From Trametes villosa (taxonomy: Eukaryota; Basidiomycota; Agaricomycetes; Polyporales; Polyporaceae), in NCBI GenBank assembly GCA_002964805.2, contig PUDQ02000033.1, positions 1,364,001 through 1,428,000 of the forward strand: a stretch of DNA of 64,000 nucleotides, written 5' to 3'. Every line of letters begins with the position of its first letter. The stretch's first letter is position 1. The position numbers and the translations under genes are program-made. Positions 23,763 through 35,273 of this stretch are shown piece after piece. The notes below the pieces were generated by a model. The model saw only the letters and a program-made list of their open reading frames with translations. It made no database searches and was not told where the DNA came from.

Positions 23763-26155
23763 TTTCTTCCTCTGCTCTTGGTGTTAGTGGTCTATCTTAT
23801 TATCTGGCTTGTCTCGTCCATGTCGTGCAGTGTTCTCCGATCGTATCGATTGTGTACTAGTATATACCTACGCTACTGTGTTTGTGTCCATACATCTCCC
23901 GGAATCGATGGACTGTCGATCGTACACCCTCCGTCTCATTGCCTATTGGTGTGTGTATTGCGTGCTGTCAGCTCTTAAGCATGCCCCAGTGGGAGCATGA
24001 TGTTAGCCTCCAGGACCTCAGCCACCGACGCGACGCACGACGCGTCGCGATCACATGATCCCATGGATAACTAGCCTTTCCGTGCCACTTGCAGTGCACC
24101 TTAGGTACCCTGCGGCGTCTGGTCTACTTGACGCCGCTCAGCAACTTACGACTCCGTCGTAGAAAATTCCAACCATGGCCAGGGTGAGTGCGTTGTCGCC
24201 CTCACTGAACAGGAGAGGTGGCTCATACGTTCCGCGATTAGTATCAGAATATCTGCGATTATCCTGATAAATCCGGACTTATCTGGCGAATATTGTGCGC
24301 TTTGTTTCTCGCGTCCCGCAGCTTCCAACACTTTGTCCCGAACGTCGACCACCACATACCTCGTCCACATTCACCCCCCATGCCGTGCTATAGCATTCGA
24401 TCCTTTCATCTGCTCAGTCGCCGAACTGGAACGATCCGGTTACACTCGAAAACCCCCGGGTATGCTGTGATGCTGGAGGCCGAGATCTGCGGGGTACGAT
24501 GGACGGTGAATGGTGAAGTGAAGTCCTCCCCTTTCACACCTCCGGGTCTCCACACCCTGGCGCGCTCACCGCGAGCTCCTGGCGAATATATCGCTTGATC
24601 CTGTGGAGGATGCCGCGGATTGTTGGGCGGATGCACAGTGATGCGTGCGCCTTTATTCGAGGTGCGGCTAACAGCGACTGCTCCTTGACGAGCGCAAGGT
24701 CTTGGACGGCTGCCCTTCTAAGGATGATTGCTCCAAGACTACCCGCCTGAGCGGGCCTTGCGCTGTTTCTGCGAGAGGCACGATTGTGAGGTACGTCCCT
24801 AAGAGCTGCATCGGATTGCGTATGCTCACCAACGATCCAGGTGTTAGGATCCTACAGTCCCCGGTTGTGTACAATAGAGCCGCACAGACTCGCCCAGTAT
24901 ACGAATACTGGGAGAAAGAGAATATCCAAGGTCTTGCTCATGCCTTCGTTATGACCATTGAGCAATGAGGATTGAGAGCCCACTAGTAACAGGTACGCCC
25001 CTTGGAGTGGATCTGCTTTTTACCAGCCTCCTGACGTTGATGAGCACCTCGTGCAGTGGTGCATTCAACATTGAGCACAGGACATGCGCAGTACGGCACT
25101 CTCGTCATTGGCGGCATTGTGCTGTCCTCAAGATTCCAAAGCCTTCTGGCCAAGCAGAATAGTCATTTCCGCTAACTATGAACGGACAGGGCGGCCCGTA
25201 CACGTTGAAGCTGACGCGGGCGCACTGTCATGGATCTGCACCGATCATGAGGAGCCCCGGGACCTGGGCATGGCCCAAGACGGAACGTAGCGAGATATGG
25301 AGAGTCCGGCCGGGCGCGCAAGGCACGATGGCGGTGAGTGCGCAAATACCTGTACCTGCTGGCCCCCGGAGTCAGACCAGTCTGACCACAGTGCTGAGAA
25401 AGTGTTTGTTAGGTCTCCCCATGTGATGGGGATAATGGTCGAGATGGAGACATGGCCGGGGTCGCGAGCGCGTCGGGACGGACGAAAGAGACGATACCCC
25501 GTTATCACGCGTCGTGGGGTCCTGCCCCAATTAGTGCGCTTCCGAGAGGCGACGACGCAACGTGGAGACGGAAGAGAGAAGACGTCCTTTGTTCGACGCT
25601 GCGACCCGCTGGGCTGCAATTTTGCGCATCAGGCGGGCTGGGGCCAGAAATCAGGACGGGGGGGGGAGGTGAGTGGTGCGTGGAAACTCAGGGCCCGAAG
25701 GGGTGACATAAGTGCTTTTGATGCTTCTCGAAGTGCTGGGCGGGGGCGCGCCCGCCGGCGCTGTGCAGCACGGCGAGCGCGACGCGCGCGGCGGGGTGCC
25801 CGCCGTCCGGTGTCCCGCGAACGTGGCTGCCGCCGAGGGCGGTGGCGCGCACGGGGGTCTGGACGGCGCGGGCGGGCGTCGGGCGAGGGCGGGGGACGGG
25901 CGCTTGTGAGATTAGGCGGACGTTTTAGGTTGCGTCATCTAGATCGGAGCTGCGGCCATCAAGGCTAGCTCGAATTAGGCACGCCTGGGACGGTTACCGC
26001 TAGGGTCTCAGAAGCGCGTGCTCTTCCTTTCTCTTCAACTTCCTCCCCCACCTCCCTCCCCGCCCACGCCCCTCCTCCTCCTAATTCCCCTCCTCCCCCC
26101 ATCGCTGGTCGACCCGCTACTTCCACCATCTCTTAATGCGCCACGACCATCCCTC
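23763..26155. other. Long intergenic region, no supported gene
   Basis: About 2.4 kb. Open frames on the plus strand at 24.70-24.97 kb (contains YNRAAQTRPVYEYWEKENIQ) and 25.18-25.97 kb are unrecognised and lack a coherent exon chain. ATGs at 24174 and 25328 are each followed within a few bases by GTGAGTGCG, so each could be a tiny first exon, but no downstream exon continues in frame. A G-run lies near 25660. The last 150 bp (CTCC-rich) should be the leader of the GDS1 gene. Confidence 0.45.
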
Positions 26156-29100
26156 ATGTTCCACCCCATCCTTCCAGCACCCCCAAAGCTCAACTCCGGC
26201 CAGCACCAGTATGGCACCAGAACGCGCTCGAACTCGGCCATCAAGCCCTCCATCCGCCTCCGTCACTCCCCCGACGCGCCGCAATCCCAGAGGCGCATCA
26301 AGCCCGCCACTACTCGTAAGGGCAAGCTGGAAAGTGTAGACGGCCCCTCCACCGCGCCTCCCGACCTCCCTGCCTTCCCGCCCGGGCACGTCTTCCTCCA
26401 CCCCGAGGACGCCGCCAACAAAGTCTTCATTGCTCTGGGGCGCGCGCTCATGTCTATCGTACGTCGTCTAGTTCCTCATCCAGCGTGCGTGCATATACCT
26501 ATGCCCTGATTACTCAGGACAACCGCGCAATCACAGTCAAGGATCTTGCCGAGCTTTCGATGAAGTCGGGGTTAATGTGTCAGAAGTGCGTTGTGTTCTT
26601 ACCTGTGATCCGACTTTGCTTGACTTTGTGCGCCTTGCCTTGTCAGTGCCTCCGCCGCCGGTCAAGCTATCGCGACCTTCATTCGCACTCATTACGCTCG
26701 CTGCGAGGCACAAGACGACCAACCCCTGCTCCTCAAGCATAGCATGTCCGGAACCAAGTTCGACGACGACCTTGTCCCCGCGCTGTACTCCCGTGTCGGT
26801 GGCGCGCACTGTACCCTTAACAACGGGGCGCAAGACAGGCTCACCAACTTTCGGCGAGGGACCCAGGTCTGGTATCTCAGCAAGGCTGCCGGCGCCCCTT
26901 GCCCATTCGCCCGCGCAGGCATCCGCCTATGCGAGTACAACGAGGATGGGAGGATTGGAACCGTGCCTAACCCTGGCAAGGAGAGGAAGCGCGAGCGGGA
27001 TCGACTGCGCAAAGCGGCACAAGCGTGTGGCCAGAAACGGAAGCGCCTTCCGCGCTCCTGCGCTGACAAAGGGCCGCTCAGCTCTGATTCTTCGGACGAC
27101 GAAGAGGAAGAGAGGCCACCCAAAGTGAAGCTCACTCTGAGACTTCGGCCGTGTCTCGCATCCACTCCAGGCGCGTCTTCCTCTCACTCGGCGCATTCCG
27201 TGTCTCTGTCTCCGTCGGCAAGCCCCCAGCCAGAAGAGGACTCTGACGTCGAGGATGACACGGACTACGACTCGGACAGCGATTCGATGTCGGTAGCGGA
27301 AGAAGACAATGATGCAACTGAGCCCGGCGCTGCTATGCCACCACATGCCCAGCGTTCTCCTGAAGTCCCCCATCTCCGGTTCTCCCTCCCCGACTCTCTA
27401 CCTCCGCTTCCCTCCGGCTTCCCCCCTCCCCCCGAGTCCTATCGACGTGCCGTGTCCATTCCATACAGCGAGATGTCGGGCTCCCCTCCGCCAGACTCCG
27501 AAGACGAGGACGATGATTACCATATCACCATGACAGATGCTCGCCGACTGTACTCGCGCTCAGTGGCGTCCACCGACGACGAGGATTCCGCATGGGACGG
27601 TGACTTCTTCGGCGACATCGATGTGGATGCTGAGACCCAGTGGGATAGCCCGGGCCCCCGGTCTCCCTCCGTACAGATCGAGGACGAGGTCGTCGTCAAG
27701 CAGGAGCCGACGGACGTCCGCGGCCTTCTCGATGCTTGGGAGGACCTGGAGAGTCGAGCGACCGAGATGAAGGTCATCGACATTGTGGCGCAAGCCGCCG
27801 CCGCCGAGCGCCAGATGGAAGAACAAGCCGCATCAGATGATCTCTCGAAGTGGTCCTGGCCGAGGACGCATTCGGAGAGCACCGAGCACATCAAACAAGA
27901 GGACGTCGAGCCAAATCTATTGTTCTCAGACAGCGACTTCTCGCCGCCTCCTGACTCGATGCCCCCCGTCCTGGAGTACGACCCATACGACTCCCCCGTG
28001 GAGGAGCGCCCGTTCAGGTTCGACGGTGGCTCATCCTACGACTCGCAGTGGAGAGACGTGGAGATTCTAGGCCCGGATAGCGTCAAGCCCCGCGATCTCG
28101 AGGACGGGGCATGGCACGAGTACCGTGGCCGGGCCGTCAGCCCAGAGGAGCCAGTTCGGCCGCCCCGCCCTGGATCTTCTACTGCTGCCGCCGCTTCTTC
28201 ACCCTCGTCTCCGAAACTCTCACGCGCTGCGCTTCCCCCACTGGATGTGAAGTCGACCGATGCGGGTGCAAGCATTGCCCAGGGCAGGAACATGTCGATC
28301 ACCTCTCCGACATTGCTCGCGTCCTTGACTTCGCTGTACATCCAGAGCCCCGCTGCGTCCGCGTCGTCTGCTCTGCGGACGGCTGCCCATGCGGTAGGGT
28401 ATGCATCCTCCTGTGTGGCCAGCACGTCATGCCTCTGGCCTTCTTCGCAGGACGAGCCCTTGGTCGTTCACACTGTCGACCGTCTTGAACCGGCTATTTC
28501 TGCCACCCAATTCGAAGGTGCGCGTTGTTTACGTGTGTTCGGGGAGCGTGGAAACTGACATGTTGTGTCTTTCACCTGCCAGGCGTTCCGGTCTATCAAG
28601 TGACCCTGGGGTCGTCTCTGCTCCTTCGCCGCATTGACACGGACTTCGTCAATGTCTCGCCCATCGTGGAACACCTTGGCGTGGCTTGTCCCTCGGTGCC
28701 TCACGCGGTGGTCGTTTTGGGCGGGTCACCCTCCGTACGCGGAACATGGGTTCCACTGGACGTCGCGCGAAGCATGGCCCCCGGCGAACCTATTCTCGAG
28801 GTGTTCCTCTCCGACGATCTGCGCACCCTCTTCCCCTCATCCCTTAACGCCCTGCACCCTACTGGCGAACGGAAGTCTGCTGCCTCCGGCTATGGTCACC
28901 AGTTCCAGTCGGCATCAGACGCGAGGCGCCAATCCATGACTTCGCACCGGCTGGAGCTTCCGCCGCGTGAATTCGAGGTCTCATGGGAGGACCACATTTC
29001 CACACACCCGTCCTTCATTCTCGCGACCTCTGCGATTGATGGGCACCGACCGGTCACGGAGGAGGCACCTGCCCCCGTCGTCGAGGCGCTCAGCCCGACG

Positions 29101-29331
29101 GAGGAGGCGATGTTCCATGTGCTGTGCGCCGACTCGGAGTGGGACAAAGCGCCGCCCTCGCCGACCGAGGAGCGCGCGCTGGAGTCGGTCGACGCCTCCT
29201 CCCGAGCCGCCGGTGCTCCGGACACGCCGCAGGAGAGGCCGCTACGTCGCTCGAAGCGGGTCGCGAACACGGCGACGACCCGATCCCGGACGCGCTCGAG
29301 CAAGAGGGGCTCGCGCACGTCGCTTTCTTGA
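26156..29331 (+). CDS. GDS1 winged-helix domain protein, putative transcription factor
   Basis: Four exons (26156..26458, 26518..26585, 26647..28517, 28583..29331) give about 996 residues. The start is ATG 26156 (MFHPILPAPPK); a GTG 138 nt upstream is not used. The N-terminal winged-helix domain spans three exons: VFLHPEDAANKVFIALGRAL, SIDNRAITVKDLAELSMKSG, ASAAGQAIATFIRTHYARCE and VWYLSKAAGAPCPFARAGIR; this resembles fungal Gds1-type proteins. The middle is disordered, acidic and Pro/Ser-rich, with a basic patch (GQKRKRLPRS) that may be a nuclear signal and two VKQEP/IKQED motifs resembling sumoylation consensus. In the last exon YQVTLGSSLLLRRIDTDFVN, then VRGTWVPLDVARSMA, resembles the APSES/KilA-N DNA-binding fold, which I infer as a second DNA-binding module. 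The C-terminus is basic (RRSKRVAN; TRSRTRSSKRGSRTSLS). Nuclear regulator likely; targets unknown. Confidence 0.85.
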
Positions 29332-30227
29332 ACCACCCCTCCCCACCCCTTCTCATTCACGCTTCTCGCCCGCCCTGCTATTGCATCTGCTGTTCTGTTT
29401 CTAAGCTTATTCCCTTCATGTTCAAAGCCCACGTTTCGCCGTAGAGTATGTGTATCGATTATCCCCGCTCCATTGTCCGCCGTCTATTTTTTGTTACGCA
29501 CCCGGACACACGCCCCACAGCCGCCGGACGGGGCGCGGTCTCGTCCGCGTTCCGCGCTGGCGAAGCGCGCCCGCTTCGTGGTGATTTCGAGGGCACGCGA
29601 GGATCAGATCATTTGCGCCTGTTGTTGACGGCGATGGATGATGGACGTGCAATCGCCGCCGATTGCGCGGATTTGCGGGGGGTGGGGGTGGTGCCGGGTG
29701 GAAGTATGGTACGAACTAGTAGTATGGCTGTATGCTCGAACAATAGGAACCCGTTTAGTGCACGTTGTGCGGTGCGAGTGCGAGTACAAGGGCAGCAGCG
29801 TGGACGGGCAGCGGCCGGGGAGTGGGAAGGGCAGACGAGGGCTGGGGCGGGCGGCTATAGAAGGGAGCGGAGTTCGAAGGGGCAGCTCCTGTGTCCATGG
29901 GCCGTCTGCTCTGTCCGAGCGACTTGCTCCCAACCACCTGCATCCTACTTAGTCCACTATTTACTGGAGTCCTCCGTACTGTAGTAGTCCTGGGCAGTCC
30001 TCTTCTCCCTTCCGCCCAAAAACTTGCTTTCTCGCCCGCAAGGCAATATTACGACCTATAGCCCCCTGCTCATAGTTACCCATCGGACTCCGCCTGCTAC
30101 TTTTACCCCTCTTGCTTGCTCGCTCTCGCGCACTCCCGCTCTAGCTCTGGCTCTAGCTCTGGCCCATCCTCCGCTGGCTGTCCCCCTCAACATCAAGTAA
30201 TTCCTAATCCACCACCCTTACAGCCCC
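29332..30227. promoter_or_regulatory. Promoter and leader of the PUF/RRM gene
   Basis: 896 bp, no supported gene. The last about 230 bp are strongly CT-rich, with an imperfect tandem repeat of CTCTAGCTCTGG near 30137-30165, typical of a fungal 5' leader. Confidence 0.5.
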
Positions 30228-33200
30228 ATGTCTCTCTCCGCCAACGACAACTCCTTTTCCCGCGTCTCCTCGGGCAAGACCCCGCCTCCCGCGCCCTCGG
30301 CCGCATTTGCCAAACGGTGCGTCCCGATTCCTTCTCATCGCCCGCACGATCGTGCGATCAGCCCCATCTGACCCTGCCCACGCTCTACAGCGCGAGGGAG
30401 CTCGAGGCTGAGCAGACCATTGGCGCCAGATACAGGCCTCCCGCGCTGCGCGCCCTTGCCTCGGGTGGCTCCCCTCCGAACGAGCACCCCCCGTCTGCGA
30501 GCACCCCGACCGACGCCTCGGCGCTGCCCCCCACGAACTATCCCCCGGGCTTCAGGAGGGCGAGGGCCGGAACCTTACCTTCCAACGTACAGCTGGCCGC
30601 CCAGCGCTTCGCCGCGGCCTCGAGCAACCTCGGCAGCCCCGCACAGTCCACCGAGTCCTTCAGCGACCAGCTCAGGCAGCGCGCCGAGCTCGGGGCCCCC
30701 ACGTCCACGTCAGCGGCAGGCGCACCCGTCCGCCCCGGCTTACGTCACTCGGCCTCTGTTGCGTCGTCTGTCGCTTCATCTGCCCTTACCGAGCGCAACA
30801 GCCGCCTCCGCTCAGGCTCGCTCACGCTGCCCACCGGCGGGCTGTCGAACGCGTTCGGGCCCTCCATCTTCTCGTCCTCGTGGCTCTCCTCGCGAAACGG
30901 CGGAAACGGGCTGCCGATCCTGGACGATTTGCGCTCCGTGGCATCCATGGATTCTGGCGCTGACGACTTTGACGTCCACACGCTCGACTATCTCGGTTTG
31001 GACGATGGACTGCGCCACCAGCCCGCGGCGACGATCTCGGACTTGCGCAACCAGGCGCAGGCCGCGATTACGGCCAACTTGAACAGCAGCCACTCCCGCA
31101 TGCGTGCGACCACGGTGTCGAACCCGTACCACATCCGTCCCTCCGCCGCCTCTCTGCTGGCGACCCCCAACGCCGAAGAGGAAGAGGAGTTGTACGAGAA
31201 TGACATGTATCATCGCGGAGGCCAAGGCATCTACGGCGAGGCCGACAATGGCAACTACTTGTCGGCCGACTACATCGCCCAGGGCTTCAAGCAGTCCGAC
31301 CACCTCGGTGTGGGCCTCGGCAGGCCGCGCGCCATCTCCGTGGGCACCCTTGACGACTCGAGCTCGCGGCTCCACCGCCGTGCGAACATTGGCGAAATAC
31401 AGCCCAGCTATGGCGGCGATCTTTCCTTGCACTCAGGCTTGGGGAGCTCCGGCCTGAACCCTGCGGGCATCTTGCGCTCGGACAAGACGGCTACCCCGAG
31501 AAACGGCCTCGCTGCCAGCGTGCACTTCCCCAACCCGGAGCCCCCCGCGAGTCGTGCCTCGGCGTACCTTGCCGCTCCATCAGGGAACCAGAACCGCGCC
31601 GTTTCGCCGAAGTCGGAGAATCCGTCGAGCCAGATGCAGACTCCCACCCGCTCCCTCTGGATCGGCAACTTGGACAGCTCGTTCACGAGCGAGCAGCTCA
31701 TCCACGTCTTCGCGCCGTATGGGGCTATCGAGTCTCTCAGGTTGCTTCCCGAGAAGGTCAGCTGCGTCGATTTCCGCGTCCATCGATTGAGATCTGACAT
31801 CATGCTCCGCCCATGGCGCTCTAGGAGTGCGGCTTTGTGAACTTCGTCGACCAGGCGGACGCCATCCGTGCGAAGGATGACGTCCTCAACCGTCTCGGAG
31901 GGGACATCGGCATGCCCAACGGGCAGACCGTGCGCATTGGATTCGGCAAGGCTGACAGCGCGCCCGTCGCCCCGGCGAAGGGAGCAAACCTCAACAGCCC
32001 CATCGCAACGTCCCCGGGCGGCGTTCTCGGCAAGGCGGGCAGCAACAATGTGGGTCTGTCCGGTATGGACGCGCAGCTGCAGTCGACGCCTACGCGTGCC
32101 CTCTGGATCGGGTCTATCCCCTCGACTACGACGCCCGCGACGATCCTGAGCGTCTTCAGTCCCTACGGGCCGATCGAGTCCGCGCGTGTCCTGACGCACA
32201 AGAACTGCGGTTTCAGTACGTGGTTATCCTCCCTGAGCCTCGTTGACAGAGATTGACACTACTTATAGTCAACTTCGAGCGTCTGGACGATGCCGTGCGA
32301 GCTCGTAAGGCACTCAATGGCCGCGATGTGCTGGGCAGTGACGTCGGTGCCATCCGTATCGGCTTCGCGAAGGTCCCTGTCAAGAACGGACAAGACGGCA
32401 GCGGTGGCCAGGACGAGGGCGCGAACGTCAACGTCCAGGGTGTCGGCGACCTCAGCGTCGGCGCGACGATCCATGCTCTCCGCAACATCAAGGGAGCGTC
32501 GACGATCCCTGTCGACCAGCAGGTGCTCAGCGGCTCGCTTGAGAACTACCGCTCGAACCTGCTCCTCAGCATGATCGCGTCTGGCGCGCACACCGGATAC
32601 GACGGCCCCGCTGGCAAGCCGGGATGGAGTGCTTCGGTGACGGAGCAGCAGATGATTTTGAAGGAGCTCAGTGGAGGCAGCCCCGATGCGGAGGCGGATA
32701 TTCAGGCTCTGACTGGTTCGTATATTCTCCTTGTAGGTGCAGACTGTCGTGCTGACCGAGCCGTGCAGAGTTCCGTCCGCCCACGATGTACTATACTACG
32801 ATTCCCCTGGTCTCTGAGAGGCCCCACAACAGGCGTTGGGATGCATCGAAGCTGCGCGAGCTCCGCAAGAGGCTCGACACCACCACGGTCACGACCGAGG
32901 AGATCGACAACGTCGCCGCCGACTTCCTCGACGGCGAGATCGTGGACCTCGCGTCGGACTGGCTTGGGAACACGGTAAATCCACTCCGCGCATATTTGTC
33001 TGATGTGGTGCTGACATGTTGCGGGCGCAGGTGGTGCAGAAGCTGTTCGAGAAGTGCTCTTCCGGGCCCAGGCTGGCTATGCTCGAGCGGATCGCCCCGC
33101 ACTTGGCCATGATCGGCATCCACAAGAACGGCACCTGGGCGGCGCAGAAGATCATCGAGTGTGTCCAGACGCCAGACGAGGTTGCGCTGATCACCGCCAA

Positions 33201-34471
33201 CTTGCGCCCATACGTCCCGCCGCTCCTGCTTGACCAGTTCGGCAACTATGTTGTGCAGTAAGTACGCCGTCATCGCGACAATATGCGGGATGCTGATGAT
33301 CTGCAGGTGCTGCCTCCGCTTCGGTGCTCCCGCCACGGACTTCCTGTTCGATGCCATGGTGGACCGTCTCTGGGAGATTGCGCAGGGTCGCTTCGGTGCG
33401 CGTAGCATGAGGGCTTGCCTGGAGAGCTCCCACATCACCCTGAACCAGCAGCGCCGGATTGCCACCGCGGTCATCCTCAACTCGATCCCGCTGGCTACCA
33501 ACCCCAACGGCGCCCTGCTCTTGACGTGGCTGCTTGATACCTCCAGCTTCCCGTCGCGCTACAACTTGTTGGCTCCGCGCTTCACGCCGCACCTCTCTCA
33601 CTTGTGCACCCACAAGCTGGCGTCTCTGACTGTGCTGCGGATCGTCAACCAGAAGGTCGAGCCAGAGGCGTCCAAGCAAATTGTCGAGGCCCTGTTCAAC
33701 TCGCCCGGCGATCATGTCCTCACCGACGTGCTCGGCGATCAAGTGAACGGCGTCGCGGTGGTCCACAAGATCTTGACTAGTCCGTTCGTGGACCCCGCGA
33801 AGCGCCCGAGCTACGTCGAGGCTACCAAGCGCGTCCTTATTGAGCTCAAGGTCATCGCCACCCAGGCCTACCGCCGCCTGATCGAGGAGGTCGGGCTGCC
33901 CGTCCCGAACCTGCAGCCGACGTACACGACGAACATCCCCCAGCCCAGCGGGAAGAAGTTCTCGTCGCAGAACCAGTACGGCGGCATGCCGGGCCTGCCG
34001 GCGGGATACCCCTCCAACGACCAGGGCCTCCAGTCGATGATGGCTGCGCTCCAGATGGGCGGACAGAACGCCGCGTCCGGCCCCCCTCGCCTCCAGATCG
34101 ACCCCGCCTACCCCCAGAACGGCGGCAGCGCTCCTCAGCGTGGCGGCCGCGTGTCGAACCCGCCCTCTGCGTTCTCGCCCGCCTCCGACCCATTCAACCC
34201 CTTCGCAGCCCGCACGCCCGACGCGAACACGCCCCGCAGCGGCGTGCCCCGCCGCAACGGCGGGATCCCTCCGCAGGCGCACTCGCCGTCGCCGATCCCG
34301 TACGGCGCGCAGTCGCCGAGCATGCCGCAGGGGAACCTCATGAACATGAACCAGCCGGCGTACAACGGGATTCCGCCGCCGCAGTCGGTCCCGCCGCACG
34401 TCTACCAGGCGTACATGTACCAGATGTATCAACAGCAGAACCCGCCCAACATGGGCACCTTCCACGCCTAG
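30228..34471 (+). CDS. RRM plus Pumilio-repeat RNA-binding protein (JSN1/PUF2 type)
   Basis: Seven exons (30228..30316, 30391..31756, 31825..32215, 32269..32715, 32769..32974, 33031..33257, 33307..34471) give 1296 residues, all junctions in frame; start MSLSANDNSFSRVSSGKTPP. A Ser-rich disordered N-terminus is followed by two RRMs: SLWIGNLDSSFTSEQLIHVF with CGFVNFVDQADAIRAKDD, and ALWIGSIPSTTTPATILSVF with CGFINFERLDDAVRARKALN. A Pumilio-repeat array follows (VVQKLFEKCSSGPRLAM; GTWAAQKIIECVQTPDE; DQFGNYVVQCCLRFG; RFGARSMRACLESSHITLNQ; DHVLTDVLGDQVNGVAVVHK). The C-terminus is Pro/Gln-rich and disordered. This RRM+PUF layout matches yeast Jsn1/Puf2, which bind 3' UTRs of mRNAs for membrane and mitochondrial proteins. 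The exact orthologue (PUF1 or PUF2) cannot be decided. Confidence 0.93.
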
Positions 34472-35273
34472 ATCCTCCGCACCCGCACCCGCCCTCGCCA
34501 ATGCACCGCTACCGGTCTCACGAACGTCACGACCCGCTCTCCGGCACATACGCTCGAGCAACGAGGATATTCCGATCTCTCCCGCGCCCTGCTCTACCGG
34601 CCCCCGATGTGTTCTACATATTATCGTATTGAATCGCGGCGCGGCGCGGCGCTCGTACGGCCCCCGCCCGCCGCCTTCCGTATACCCCGCCCGGTCCCAT
34701 CTCAACCCCAATGTCAATAACTCCCATAGTCGCGCGTACTCACTCGTTTGGCTCACCCCCAACCCCCAATGTTCCAATACTCTCTCCTCCTCAACTTGAC
34801 TCTCTCGACTCGAAACAAAAATTGGACACGGCGCACGCCGTAGGACGGTACGCGGTCGCCTGCCCCGGTAGCCGTTATACTGTAGGGTGACCCCAGCTGG
34901 TTGGCTTGCTTGCAATTCTTTCTCGCGTTTTCCTCTGAATCCAACTCCATCTCTATTCTCGTTGCGTGCGTTGTAGTATTACATACGGGGAGGCTTCCTG
35001 GAAGCCACTGCACCATAGAAATATATCACGAAGTACGCTGTCGTCAGCCGCTGTGTGTCTGAACGGCCAAGTTCCGGGAGGCATAGGTGATGACGCCTAG
35101 GTCCCATCAAATGATTTCCGCACGGTGCCACTCCGCCAGTAAGTTATGGCCCACAGACATTCATTACAGTACTTAGCATGATGATGCAACAGGGAAAAGT
35201 CGCGTACTATACACAGGCATTCATGAGACAGGGGATGGTACAATACCAATAACTTACAAATTACAGCGCAACC
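34472..35273. other. Convergent 3' flanks of PUF gene and HOS2
   Basis: 802 bp between two convergent stop codons; no supported gene. AT-richer than the coding flanks; presumably both 3' UTRs and terminators. Confidence 0.5.

Noticed and set aside
26018..26155. Earlier start for the GDS1 gene
   Set aside because: The codon at 26018 is GTG and the encoded stretch is only Pro/Leu from CTCC repeats; the first ATG is 26156.
33191..34915. 574-codon open frame on the minus strand
   Set aside because: It lies antisense to the PUF-repeat exons of the gene on the plus strand and is Arg/Val-rich, a codon-bias shadow in GC-rich DNA.
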